DNA from: Candidatus Rhodoferax mariagerensis
Lineage (GTDB): Bacteria; Pseudomonadota; Gammaproteobacteria; Burkholderiales; Burkholderiaceae_C
DNA length: 64,000 nt
NCBI GenBank assembly: GCA_016719055.1
Contig: JADKAW010000048.1
Location: 1 to 64,000 of the forward strand
Direction: 5' to 3'
Below the pieces are notes generated by a model. That model was not told where the DNA came from. It was given only the letters and a program-made list of their open reading frames with translations, and did not search any database. The translations under genes were made by a program, and so were the position numbers. The number at the start of each line of letters is the position of its first letter. Positions within the stretch are counted from its first letter, which is position 1. This document shows, piece after piece, positions 25,677-37,477 of this stretch.

Positions 25677-26783
25677 ATGATTGTTCTCAAAGATACCCAG
25701 GACAAAGTCCTGTCTGTGCTGCAAGCCGTCTGTGGCATTGTCGAGCGACGTCACACTTTACCGATTCTGGCCAACGTGCTGATACGAAAAGTCGGGGGTT
25801 CAATCCAGTTAACCACCAGCGACCTTGAGATCCAGATCCGAACTTCTGCCGAACTAGGGGGTGACGAAGGCGACTTCACCACGACCGTGGGTGCGCGCAA
25901 GCTGATCGATATTTTGCGCAGCATGCCGTCTGATCAGACAGTGTCGCTCGAATCCAGCGCCGCCAAGCTGATCCTCAAAGGGGGAAAAAGCAAGTTCACA
26001 CTACAAACCATGCCTGCCGAAGACTTTCCGCTGGTGCAGGAATCAGCCAACTTTGGTCCGGTATTCAGCGTGCCCCAAAAAACCCTCAAGGCGTTGTTGA
26101 GTCAGGTGTCGTTTGCCATGGCTTTGCACGATATTCGCTATTACCTCAACGGAATTTTGTTTGTGGCTGAAGGTCAGCAACTCAGCCTGGTGGCAACCGA
26201 TGGGCATCGACTGGCCTTTGCGTCAGCCACGCTCGACGTCGAAGTGCCCAAGCAAGAGGTCATTTTGCCGCGCAAAACTGTGCTGGAGTTGCAGCGTTTG
26301 CTGTCCGATGCAGAAGGTGCCATCGACATGCAATTTGCCAATAACCAGGCCAAATTTACTTTTGATGGCATGGAGTTTGTCACCAAACTGGTTGAAGGCA
26401 AGTTCCCCGATTACAACCGCGTGATTCCCCGTAACCACCAAAACAGCATCATTCTGGGTCGCGCTGCATTGCTGTCCACGTTGCAGCGCACTGCAATCTT
26501 GACGAGTGAAAAATTCAAGGGTGTGCGCCTGAACATCGACCCCGGCACCCTGCGCGTGGCGGCCAACAATGCCGAGCAAGAAGAGGCAGTCGATGAGCTG
26601 GATATTGATTACAGCGGTGACAGCATCGAGATTGGTTTTAACGTCACCTACTTGATCGACGCCTTGTCCAATATGACTCAGGAGATGATCAAGATTGAAC
26701 TGTCAGACGGCAATAGCTCAGCGCTTCTGACCATTCCTGAAGTGGACCATTTCAAATATGTTGTGATGCCCATGCGAATTTAG
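25677..26783 (+). CDS. dnaN: DNA polymerase III beta sliding clamp
   Basis: A 368-residue clamp that forms a dimeric ring tethering polymerase III to DNA. It starts MIVLKDTQDKVLSVLQAVCG with the RRHTLPILANVLI block and ends with the conserved VVMPMRI. RBS AGAGGAAG precedes the ATG. A stem-loop terminator-like structure at 26808-26844 separates it from gyrB. Confidence 0.98.
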   Translation: MIVLKDTQDKVLSVLQAVCGIVERRHTLPILANVLIRKVGGSIQLTTSDLEIQIRTSAELGGDEGDFTTTVGARKLIDILRSMPSDQTVSLESSAAKLILKGGKSKFTLQTMPAEDFPLVQESANFGPVFSVPQKTLKALLSQVSFAMALHDIRYYLNGILFVAEGQQLSLVATDGHRLAFASATLDVEVPKQEVILPRKTVLELQRLLSDAEGAIDMQFANNQAKFTFDGMEFVTKLVEGKFPDYNRVIPRNHQNSIILGRAALLSTLQRTAILTSEKFKGVRLNIDPGTLRVAANNAEQEEAVDELDIDYSGDSIEIGFNVTYLIDALSNMTQEMIKIELSDGNSSALLTIPEVDHFKYVVMPMRI

Positions 26784-26807
26784 AAACCAAACTGTGCGCA
26801 CAGCAAA

Positions 26808-26844
26808 CAAACCCGCGACGAACACGCCGTTCTTTGCGGGTTTG
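26808..26844 (+). terminator. Stem-loop between dnaN and gyrB
   Basis: CAAACCCGC (26808-26816) pairs perfectly with GCGGGTTTG (26836-26844) around a 19-base loop. There is no strong T tract after it, so it may be an attenuator or processing site rather than a full terminator. Confidence 0.5.
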
Positions 26845-26891
26845 ATGTTTCCAGAGCACCAGAAAACCTGTTCCCTTCAGATGAAAAGTAA

Positions 26892-29489
<2,598 letters not shown>

Positions 29490-29511
29490 TTCGCCCTGTC
29501 CAATGAAATAT

Positions 29512-29573
29512 AAGCCAAAAGTGCCCCCAGCCCTCATAGAATATGCGTAAGCAGCTACTACAACCGTAGCAAC
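29512..29573 (-). repeat. Short interspersed repeat after gyrB, copy 8
   Basis: On the minus strand it reads GTAGTAGCTGCTTACGCATA then TTCTATGAGGGCTGGGGGC. It lies 22 bp after the gyrB stop. Confidence 0.75.
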
Positions 29574-29575
29574 AT

Positions 29576-29899
29576 TCATTCTGAAAATTCGTTTGGCTCA
29601 CCCGTACCAACACGAAGCCGTGCCGGGTAGGTGTCGGCAACCCGGGCTGCCAACCGCAGCACATCGAGTTCAGCCAAGACTGCAACCAGCATAGCCTCGC
29701 GGTCGCAGGTTGAACTGCCACCAGGCGACAGATCGAATAGATGCTCGTGGTACGCGCTGCGCGTGTCCATGGTGGCCACAGCGTAGTCCAGCCAGGTTTC
29801 ATAGCCAACGGTGTGAGTGGCTGTCGGAAAGTGCGTAAATATGGCGGAAGGTATTTTCCGGGCGCAGATTTTGTTTGTTTGGTCACGTAGCCGGGTCAA
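29576..29899 (-). CDS. Hypothetical protein, possibly a gene fragment
   Basis: The frame codes for 107 residues. From about residue 31 it looks like real protein: VGYETWLDYAVATMDTRSAY, then an acidic stretch and a Leu/Ala-rich helix (VLAELDVLRLAARVAD). The first 30 residues look less convincing, so the start is unclear and the gene may be a 5'-broken remnant. No family recognised. It lies between the gyrB-distal repeat and a hairpin-rich stretch, on the strand of the toxin-antitoxin pair. Confidence 0.4.
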   Translation of the reverse strand: MTRLRDQTNKICARKIPSAIFTHFPTATHTVGYETWLDYAVATMDTRSAYHEHLFDLSPGGSSTCDREAMLVAVLAELDVLRLAARVADTYPARLRVGTGEPNEFSE

Positions 29900-29902
29900 G
29901 GG

Positions 29903-30027
29903 CAGGCTGCTTTAGCAGCCTGGCGTAGCGAACCCTTGATGCGGCGTAGTGGCCATTACGCTTTCCACTGGCAGCAAGCGTTGCAGTTTTGCGCTTGCTG
30001 CCATGGATAAAGGCGGTTTCTGCCGCC
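29903..30027. other. Cluster of three perfect hairpins
   Basis: CAGGCTGC-TTTA-GCAGCCTG (29903-29922), GGCAGCAAGCG paired with CGCTTGCTGCC (29970-30002, 11 bp stem) and GGCGG/CCGCC (30012-30027). The first is nested in a further TCAAGGG/CCCTTGA pairing. The stretch 29900-30093 holds no gene. It could be a structured transcript, a recombination site or a terminator array. Confidence 0.55.
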
Positions 30028-30093
30028 AGATTTACGCACTTTTACGCAGCCGTTAACAAACGGGCGACCGGCAGGTTTGTGGAGTCGGCAGAG

Positions 30094-30381
30094 TCATGAC
30101 CCAAACTGCCTAGGCCACAACCGGGCGACGTGCTGGACACGGATGATCTGCACGGTGCCACCTTTCACGCGGAAGGGCACCACATAGTTTTCATGCACGA
30201 CCAGCTCACGGGTGCCGGGCACCCGACCGGGACGACCCAGTGCGGGAAACTCTACCAGCAGTTCTGTTTTCTCTTTGATTTCCCCGACGAATGAACTGGC
30301 GCGGGTGGGATTGTCTTGCGCAATATAGGCGGCAATTTGATCCAGATTTTCAAGCGCCTTGCGCGTCCAGCGACGCTCCAT
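30094..30381 (-). CDS. RelE/ParE family toxin
   Basis: A 95-residue protein starting MERRWTRKALENLDQIAAYI, with the ParE-like block FPALGRPGRVPGTRELVVHE and the late VVPFRVKGGTVQIIRVQHVAR. The length and pattern fit ParE/RelE toxins (gyrase- or ribosome-directed; which one cannot be told here). It follows its antitoxin with a 2 bp gap. Confidence 0.88.
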   Translation of the reverse strand: MERRWTRKALENLDQIAAYIAQDNPTRASSFVGEIKEKTELLVEFPALGRPGRVPGTRELVVHENYVVPFRVKGGTVQIIRVQHVARLWPRQFGS

Positions 30382-30383
30382 GC

Positions 30384-30626
30384 TCAGTGCCCGTATTTGG
30401 CGTACACGGCGCGCACTTCTTCGGCCGTCGCGAACTCACCCCGGTCAGCCTCCTGTAGGCCGGCCTGTATATCCGCGATCTGCCATTGCTCCTGACTGAC
30501 ATAGCTTTTTAAGGCTTCCACTGTCAGAAAGCTTTTGCTGCGGCCCGTGGCTTGCACCAGTTGCTCCAGCTGACCATGCAGCTCGACAGGAAGACGAACA
30601 TTCAGAATCTTTTCGGCAGCGGACAT
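30384..30626 (-). CDS. Ribbon-helix-helix (CopG/ParD-like) antitoxin
   Basis: An 80-residue protein starting MSAAEKILNVRLPVEL. The beta strand plus two helices (HGQLEQLVQATGRSKSFLT) is the RHH DNA-binding domain; the C-terminal acidic tail is where ParD-type proteins wrap the toxin. The start at 30626 with upstream GAGAGTGA is preferred to a start 7 codons earlier. It forms an operon with the ParE-like toxin. Confidence 0.85.
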   Translation of the reverse strand: MSAAEKILNVRLPVELHGQLEQLVQATGRSKSFLTVEALKSYVSQEQWQIADIQAGLQEADRGEFATAEEVRAVYAKYGH

Positions 30627-30776
30627 GGGATCACTCTCAGGTATCATAGGGTTTCAGTGTACGTCATACAAACGTTGCAAGCACTCCATTTATCGCAAGA
30701 CCTCACTTGACAGGTGACAAGACCACTGCAGAGTGTGCCGCCGGCATAAACTCAGGTCATCCTTAGTTTGAAATGG

Positions 30777-31877
30777 TCAGCGAATGACCCGAGCGCCCTT
30801 GCCCTTCATGGCGGCCTCAACCTCTTCCACCCGCACCATCGACGTGTCGCCCGGCGTGGTCATGGCCAGGGCTCCATGGGCAGCACCGTATTCGACCGCC
30901 GCCTGCGCACCCTTGCCTTCCAGGAAACCGTAGGCCAGACCCGAGGCAAAACCGTCGCCGCCACCGACCCGGTCGTAGATCTCCAGGTTGTCACGCTTCA
31001 TCGACTGGAACAACTCGCCGTTGTAATACAGCAGCGCCGACCAGTCGTTGAGCGTGGCAGTCGTTGCCTTGCGCAGCGTGGTGGCTGCCACCTTGAAGTT
31101 GGGGAACGCCGCCACAGCTGTCTGGATCATCGTTTTGAAGCTTTCGGTCTCGATGTTCGTGAGATGCTCGTCGGCACCTTCCACCTCAAAGCCCAGGCAG
31201 GCGGTAAAGTCTTCCTCGTTGCCAATCATCACGTCGACATACCTGGCAATCTCGCGATTCACCCGTTGCGCGGCATCCTTGCCGCCCTGGCTCTTCCACA
31301 GCGATGCGCGGTAATTCAGGTCATAAGCCACCACCGTGCCATATTTTTTGGCGGCCTGCACCGCTTCAATTACCGCTTCAGCGGTGTTGCTGGCCAGCGC
31401 GGCAAAAATGCCGCCGGTGTGAAACCAGCGCACGCCCTCTTCGCCAAACAGTTTTTCCCAGTTCACTTCACCGGGTTTGATTTGCGAGGCTGCCGAATGC
31501 CCGCGGTCCGAGCAGCCCAGCGCCGGGCGAATGCCGTAGCCTTTTTCAGTGAAATTCAGGCCAACGCGGGTGTTTTTGCCCAGGCCGTCAAAGTCGCGCC
31601 AGATCAGGTGGCTCATGTCCACACCACCTTGCATGATCAGGTCTTCGACCAGCCAGCCCAGGTCGTTTTTGGGCAGGGCCGTGACCACGGCAGCGCGTTT
31701 GCCCCAGCATTTGCGCATGGCGCGCGCCACGTTGTATTCACCGCCGCCTTCCCAGACCTGAAAGTTGCGCGCATTGCGCACGCGGCCAAAGCCGGGGTCA
31801 AAGCGCAGCATGACTTCGCCGAACGAGGCGCAGTCCCATTTGGTTTCAGTGGCAGATTTGATGACGAGTTCAGACAT
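30777..31877 (-). CDS. kdgK: 2-keto-3-deoxygluconate kinase (PfkB family)
   Basis: A 366-residue sugar kinase that phosphorylates KDG to KDPG. The PfkB pattern is clear: FGEVMLRFDPG near the start, GGGEYNVARAMRK, YDLNYRASLW, and the C-terminal GGGDGFASGLAYG with the catalytic Asp. It is the last gene of the run dctPQM-uxaA-eda-kdgK and sits 26 bp after eda. Its product is the substrate of Eda, so the pair forms the lower part of hexuronate breakdown. Confidence 0.9.
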   Translation of the reverse strand: MSELVIKSATETKWDCASFGEVMLRFDPGFGRVRNARNFQVWEGGGEYNVARAMRKCWGKRAAVVTALPKNDLGWLVEDLIMQGGVDMSHLIWRDFDGLGKNTRVGLNFTEKGYGIRPALGCSDRGHSAASQIKPGEVNWEKLFGEEGVRWFHTGGIFAALASNTAEAVIEAVQAAKKYGTVVAYDLNYRASLWKSQGGKDAAQRVNREIARYVDVMIGNEEDFTACLGFEVEGADEHLTNIETESFKTMIQTAVAAFPNFKVAATTLRKATTATLNDWSALLYYNGELFQSMKRDNLEIYDRVGGGDGFASGLAYGFLEGKGAQAAVEYGAAHGALAMTTPGDTSMVRVEEVEAAMKGKGARVIR

Positions 31878-31903
31878 TTGAGTTACTCCTGTTCAGGCGC
31901 GGC

Positions 31904-32590
31904 CTATTTGGCCGCCAGTTCAGCCTTGATGGTTTTGGACAACGCAAGGGTCTTGCGCACGCTGTCTTCAATGCCAGCAAAGTCTTTGGCATCGAGCAGC
32001 TTCTTGGTGATCATGTTGGAGCCAATGCCGCACGCCACGATGCCAGCGCCAAACCACTTGCGCAAGCTTTCCTCGGTGGGCTCGACACCGCCGGTGGGCA
32101 TGATGCGTGTCCAGGGCATCGGGCCCATCACGCTCTTGACAAAGTCGGGGCCACCGACCGACGACCCGGGGAACACCTTGACAATTTCGACACCCAGTTC
32201 TTGTGCATCGCCAATCTCGGTGGCCGAGCCGCAGCCCGGGCTGTAGGGGATGCCACGGCGGTTGCACACCTTGGCCACTTCGGCGTTAAGCAATGGCCCG
32301 ACCACAAATTTGGCCCCGTTGGCGATAAACAGCGCGGCTGTGGGGGCGTCCACAATCGAGCCGACCCCCATGATCACCGAAGGGTCGGCCTTGGCAAAGT
32401 GACGCGTGACATCCAGAAACGCCTGGGCAGCAAAGTCACCCCGGTTGGTGAACTCGACACATTTGGCACCCGCATTGGCGCAGGCCTGGATGACGTTTTT
32501 GCACAGTTCCACATCCGGGTGATAAAAAACCGGAATGATGCTTTGGTCCATCATTGCGGCCAAAACGGCCATTCGATCTTTAGTTGCCAT
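31904..32590 (-). CDS. eda: 2-dehydro-3-deoxy-phosphogluconate aldolase / 4-hydroxy-2-oxoglutarate aldolase
   Basis: A 228-residue class I aldolase that cleaves KDPG to pyruvate and glyceraldehyde 3-phosphate. Typical blocks: IIPVFYHPDVE, the Glu in KCVEFTNRGD, GVGSIVDAPTA, the Schiff-base Lys in AKFVVGPLLN, and KVFPGSSVGG with MPTGGVEPT. It belongs to the kdgK operon. A repeat copy lies in the gap to uxaA. Confidence 0.93.
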   Translation of the reverse strand: MATKDRMAVLAAMMDQSIIPVFYHPDVELCKNVIQACANAGAKCVEFTNRGDFAAQAFLDVTRHFAKADPSVIMGVGSIVDAPTAALFIANGAKFVVGPLLNAEVAKVCNRRGIPYSPGCGSATEIGDAQELGVEIVKVFPGSSVGGPDFVKSVMGPMPWTRIMPTGGVEPTEESLRKWFGAGIVACGIGSNMITKKLLDAKDFAGIEDSVRKTLALSKTIKAELAAK

Positions 32591-32618
32591 CTTTAGGCTC
32601 CTGAAAAAATTTGATTAA

Positions 32619-32666
32619 AAATGCTGGCAGCCCTTTACAGGTGAGCGCTATACGCTACTGAATTTG
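32619..32666 (-). repeat. Short interspersed repeat between uxaA and eda, copy 9
   Basis: On the minus strand it reads CAGTAGCGTATAGCGCTCAC then CTGTAAAGGGCTGCCAGC. It fills almost all of the 79 bp intercistronic gap. Confidence 0.75.
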
Positions 32667-32669
32667 ACG

Positions 32670-34184
32670 CTACATGACGGCACCGACCTGCCACGGCAGG
32701 AACTCGTCGTGCCCATAACCCAGCGCCTCACTGCGCACCTTCTCGCCCGACGCGTGGCGGATGATGGCCTCGAAAATGCGCTGGCTGATCTCGGGCATGG
32801 GGGTGCCGGTGATCAGGTCACCACAGTTCACATCCATGTCGTCGCGCATGCGCTCAAACAGCGCGTTGTTGGTAGCCAGCTTGATGGTGGGCACGCCAGC
32901 GCAGCCAAACGCCGAGCCGCGTCCGGTGGTAAAGCAGATGATTTGCGCGCCGCCTGCCGCCTGGCCCGTGGCTGACACCGGGTCATAGCCCGGTGTATCC
33001 ATATAGACAAAACCCTTGGCATCGACTGCTTGCGCATATTCATACACGCCATTGAGCGTGCTGGTGCCACCTTTGGCCACGGCACCCAATGATTTTTCGA
33101 GAATGGTGGTCAAACCACCCGCTTTGTTGCCGACCGAGGGGTTGTTGTTCATCTCGCCGCCGTTGCGACTGGTGTAGCCTTTCCACCAGTCGATGCGTTT
33201 GATCAGTTTCTGGGCGATCTCCGGGCTGGCCGCGCGGCGCGTCAGCAAGTGCTCGGCACCATAAATTTCAGGCGTTTCAGACAGGATCGTGGTGCCGCCA
33301 TGCGCCACCAGCAAGTCAGACGCGCCACCCAGCGCCGGGTTGGCGGTGATACCTGAATAGCCGTCAGAGCCGCCACAGTTCAGGCCAACAATCAAATGAC
33401 TGACCGTGGCCTCTTGGCGCTGGAAGCTGTTGGCCTGCTCCAGCATGGCGCTCACCAAGGCAATGCCTTTCTTGATGGCGGCTGTGGTGCCACCTTCGGC
33501 CTGCATCACCAGGCTTTGCAGCATGCCAGGCTCATGTGCGCCGACACGCTCAACCAGCGCGGTTACCTGGTTTTGTTCACAGCCCAGGCCAACAAAAAGC
33601 ACACCGGCAAAGTTGGGGTGCACGGCATAACCCACCAGGGTCCGGCGCAAAATGTCCATGCCCTCACCCACCGCACCCATGCCGCAGCCCAGGGGGTGCG
33701 GCAGCGCCAGCACGCCGTCAACATGGGGGTAACCCGCCAGCCGCTCAGGCGTGAAATGCCGGGCAATGGCCCGCACCACGGTGGCCGAGCAGTTGACCGA
33801 CGCAATGATGGCAATGTAATTGCGCGTGCCGACCTTGCCATTGCTGCGCTGGTAACCCATGAAAGTGGCGGGCTGTGCCACCTTGGGCAGCGCGTGGATA
33901 CCTTGCCCGATGGCGTAGTCGCGCTCAAACTCGCCCATGCCCAGGTTATGAGCGTGCACGTGTTGCCCGGCCGCGATGTCGGCTGTGGCAAAGCCGATGA
34001 TCTGGTTGTAGCGCCGCACCGGCTGACCCGCCTGGAGCTTGCGTGCAGCCAGTTTGTGGCCGGGCGGCACCAGATCAGCCACCACCAGGTGCTCGGACTC
34101 AACTGCCATGCCGGGCAACAGCTGCCGGGTGGCGATCAGCACATCGTCATTGGCGTGCAGGCGAATTAGCGGGGATTGCGTCAT
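32670..34184 (-). CDS. uxaA: Altronate dehydratase (UxaA family)
   Basis: A 504-residue dehydratase that converts D-altronate to KDG. The N-terminal SAF-like domain (LIRLHANDDVLIATRQLLPG) is followed by the UxaA catalytic part: GYQRSNGKVGTRNYIAI, HPLGCGMG, the Cys in GLGCEQNQ, LNCGGSDGYSGITANPALG, and ETPEIYGAEH. The length matches full-length UxaA with both parts joined. It lies between the TRAP transporter genes and eda. Confidence 0.92.
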   Translation of the reverse strand: MTQSPLIRLHANDDVLIATRQLLPGMAVESEHLVVADLVPPGHKLAARKLQAGQPVRRYNQIIGFATADIAAGQHVHAHNLGMGEFERDYAIGQGIHALPKVAQPATFMGYQRSNGKVGTRNYIAIIASVNCSATVVRAIARHFTPERLAGYPHVDGVLALPHPLGCGMGAVGEGMDILRRTLVGYAVHPNFAGVLFVGLGCEQNQVTALVERVGAHEPGMLQSLVMQAEGGTTAAIKKGIALVSAMLEQANSFQRQEATVSHLIVGLNCGGSDGYSGITANPALGGASDLLVAHGGTTILSETPEIYGAEHLLTRRAASPEIAQKLIKRIDWWKGYTSRNGGEMNNNPSVGNKAGGLTTILEKSLGAVAKGGTSTLNGVYEYAQAVDAKGFVYMDTPGYDPVSATGQAAGGAQIICFTTGRGSAFGCAGVPTIKLATNNALFERMRDDMDVNCGDLITGTPMPEISQRIFEAIIRHASGEKVRSEALGYGHDEFLPWQVGAVM

Positions 34185-34236
34185 GGTTTTGGCTCAGGTT
34201 AAAGCGCTGCACACGGCTCGTCATTGACAAACTAGA

Positions 34237-34300
34237 TTTTGAAAGAAATCGGCGTCAAGCCCTTACACAAATTGCGCTATGAGCTACCATTGTTATAGCA
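34237..34300 (-). repeat. Short interspersed repeat between dctM and uxaA, copy 10
   Basis: On the minus strand it reads ATGGTAGCTCATAGCGCAAT then TTGTGTAAGGGCTTGACG. It lies in the 120 bp gap between the TRAP permease and altronate dehydratase genes. Confidence 0.75.
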
Positions 34301-34304
34301 ATTG

Positions 34305-35663
34305 TCAATAGACCGGCGCGCCTTTGATCAGGCTCGGTATCCAGGTGGAAAACGCCGGGAAATATGTCACGACCAGCATCACAATGAACAGTGCGCTGTA
34401 AAACGGCAAAATGCTCTTCATCACCTGCTCAACCGAAACGTCACCAATGGCACATCCCACAAACTGCGTGGTACCCACCGGCGGCGTGTTCAGGCCGAGC
34501 GCGCAGTTAAGAAGCATCACGATGCCAAACTGCACCGGTCCCATACCCATTTGAATGGCCAGCGGCAAAAACAGCGGGGTGCAGATCAGGATGGTGGACG
34601 CCATGTCCATGAAAGTGCCGAGCAGGAACAAAATCAAGTTGATCAAAAAGAACATCACCAGCGGGTCAGTGGTGGCGCTCAGCAGCAGCTTGGCGGTCTG
34701 GTCGGGAATTTCCAGGATCGTCATGATGTACTGGAACATGGTCGACACACCAATCAGCAGCAGCACCACGCCGGTGGTTTTGGCGGCTTTGGCAGCGGCT
34801 TTCATCAGCTTGTCCCAGGTCATGGTGCGGTAGCCCACAAATGTCAAAAGCAGCGAATACACCACGGCAATGCCAGCCGCCTCGGTGGCGGTGGTCACGC
34901 CCATCAAAATGCAGCCCAGAATAATGACCACCACAAACATGCCGGGCAAGGCCGCCACACCCGAGTTGATTACCGCATTCCAGCCGGCAAACTTGTCCAG
35001 GCGGCTGCTGCCATCGGGACGGATCGGGTAGCCGTTTTTCTTGGCCACCCAGTAGGCGGCAAATAACATACAAACCATCAGCACCAACACCGGCAGCAAG
35101 CCGGCAAACATCAGCTCGCCAATCGACACGCCCTTGACCATGATGTCTTTGCCCGCCAGCAGGCCGCTGCTGCTTGATGCCGCAAAGGCGTAGATGATCA
35201 GGTTGTGCGAAGTGGGCATCAGCGCGCCACACAGCGAGGCGTGGGTGGTCACATTCACCGCATAGTCCGCGCTGTAACCTTCTTTTTTCATCATCGGAAT
35301 CATCACGCCACCCATGGCCGACACGTCCGCCACGGGCGAGCCCGAGACACCGCCAAACAGCGTGCAGGCCACCACATTGGCCATGCCCAGGCCGCCGCGG
35401 CGGTGGCCGACCATGTTGCGGGCAAAGTTGACAATCTTGTCGGCAATGCCGCCGTGCAGCATGAGCTCGCCCGAGAAGATAAAGAACGGAATTGCCAGGA
35501 ACGAAAACACGTTCATGCCCGAGATCATGTTCTGAAACGCCAGCTCCAGCGGAAAGCCCTCCACCCAGTAGGTGGCGATGCAGCTCAAAGCAATCGAGAA
35601 CGCCACCGGCACGCCCAGCAGCAAAAATATTAGAAAACTGATGCAAAGGACGGTCAGTGCCAT
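34305..35663 (-). CDS. TRAP transporter large permease (DctM type)
   Basis: A 452-residue membrane protein with about 12 helices. DctM landmarks: LGVPVAFSIALSCIATYWVEG, FLAIPFFIFSGELMLHGG, GGVSGSPVADVSAMGGVMIP, GALMPTSHNLIIYAF and LNTPPVGTTQFVG. It is the sodium-driven transport subunit. It overlaps the small permease gene by 10 bases. The locus points to hexuronates as the substrate. Confidence 0.93.
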   Translation of the reverse strand: MALTVLCISFLIFLLLGVPVAFSIALSCIATYWVEGFPLELAFQNMISGMNVFSFLAIPFFIFSGELMLHGGIADKIVNFARNMVGHRRGGLGMANVVACTLFGGVSGSPVADVSAMGGVMIPMMKKEGYSADYAVNVTTHASLCGALMPTSHNLIIYAFAASSSSGLLAGKDIMVKGVSIGELMFAGLLPVLVLMVCMLFAAYWVAKKNGYPIRPDGSSRLDKFAGWNAVINSGVAALPGMFVVVIILGCILMGVTTATEAAGIAVVYSLLLTFVGYRTMTWDKLMKAAAKAAKTTGVVLLLIGVSTMFQYIMTILEIPDQTAKLLLSATTDPLVMFFLINLILFLLGTFMDMASTILICTPLFLPLAIQMGMGPVQFGIVMLLNCALGLNTPPVGTTQFVGCAIGDVSVEQVMKSILPFYSALFIVMLVVTYFPAFSTWIPSLIKGAPVY

Positions 35664-36148
35664 GATGGTGTCACTTTCTGGTTAGCCGACATAGCAATCA
35701 GATGCTCAATCGAAAACAGGATGATCATCGCCCCCGCCACCACGCACGGCAGGTAGCGCCAGGCCTCAGAAATGTCCAGGGTGGGAATCAGGTTGGGCCA
35801 GACCGACATGGCCATGGTCCAGCAGCCCCAGCACAGGAAAGCGCCAAACACAATGGTGATCACGCCGACCACGTTACCGACCCAAAACTGCATTCGGGGC
35901 GGCAACAAGCTGGTGAGTGACTCCATACCGATGTGCCCTTCGTCGCGCACACCCGCCGCGGCACCAAACATGGCCACGTTGATCACCAGAATCAGCGCCA
36001 CCTGTTCCGACCAGGCCGGCGCGTCGTTGAGCACATAGCGCCAGATAACCGAGCCAAACACCACGCCGACAATACCCATCAGGCAAGCCACGGCCAGGTA
36101 AAGCGCCCATCGGGACAGCCGGGAATTCAGCCAAGTCAACCATTGCAT
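35654..36148 (-). CDS. TRAP transporter small permease (DctQ type)
   Basis: A 164-residue protein with four membrane helices. The DctQ pattern is visible in VIWRYVLNDAPAWSEQVALI and RDEGHIGMESLTSLLP. It pairs with the large permease, whose start lies inside its 3' end. A stem-loop at 36172-36199 separates it from the binding-protein gene. Confidence 0.92.
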   Translation of the reverse strand: MQWLTWLNSRLSRWALYLAVACLMGIVGVVFGSVIWRYVLNDAPAWSEQVALILVINVAMFGAAAGVRDEGHIGMESLTSLLPPRMQFWVGNVVGVITIVFGAFLCWGCWTMAMSVWPNLIPTLDISEAWRYLPCVVAGAMIILFSIEHLIAMSANQKVTPSWH

Positions 36149-36171
36149 TGCTTTGCTCCAAAAATAAAATA

Positions 36172-36199
36172 GCCCGAAAGCACCTCAGCGCTTTCGGGC
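36172..36199 (-). terminator. Intercistronic terminator/attenuator after dctP
   Basis: GCCCGAAAGC pairs perfectly with GCTTTCGGGC over an 8-base loop, followed on the minus strand by a T-rich run (TATTTTATTTTT). Placed between the binding protein and permease genes, it would let dctP be expressed more strongly than dctQM, as is common in binding-protein transporters. Confidence 0.8.
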
Positions 36200-36231
36200 A
36201 ATGTCGTTTAACCGTGACGCCAAACCCCGCG

Positions 36232-37215
<984 letters not shown>

Positions 37216-37328
37216 TCAAATAAGAATAAAACTGGGAAAACGCCACCGAACAAACTCACCAGGGTGCGCTAGCGTCCATAGCAAGTGGGGCGAATATACG
37301 CCAAATTCAAACAGCGTTCAATATTTTT

Positions 37329-37343
37329 TGAAACATATTTTCA
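37329..37343. promoter_or_regulatory. Putative operator 1 (KdgR-like palindrome)
   Basis: TGAAACATATTTTCA, a perfect inverted repeat (TGAAA-N5-TTTCA). It resembles sites of IclR-type KdgR regulators of pectin and hexuronate genes; the identity of the regulator is inferred. Confidence 0.45.
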
Positions 37344-37393
37344 TTTTTTATCACTGCTGCGTCAAGGATCGTCATGCCAAGAATCTCAAAAAC

Positions 37394-37407
37394 AAAACAT
37401 TGTTTCA
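37394..37407. promoter_or_regulatory. Putative operator 2 (KdgR-like palindrome)
   Basis: AAAACATTGTTTCA contains the palindrome AAACATTGTTT and shares its half-sites with operator 1, about 65 bp away. Confidence 0.4.
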
Positions 37408-37477
37408 AATTTATTGAGTTAGCATTCTATTTGGTGTAGAGTCTACAAGTTGCCTTCTTGTTGTACGGAGCAAATCC

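Noticed and set aside
26140..26400. Possible short gene antisense to dnaN
   Set aside because: Shadow frame of a conserved gene with no RBS or motif.
29903..30060. Integron attC site
   Set aside because: GTTAAC occurs near 30050, but the paired RYYYAAC/GTTRRRY core sites and bulged-stem layout are not present.
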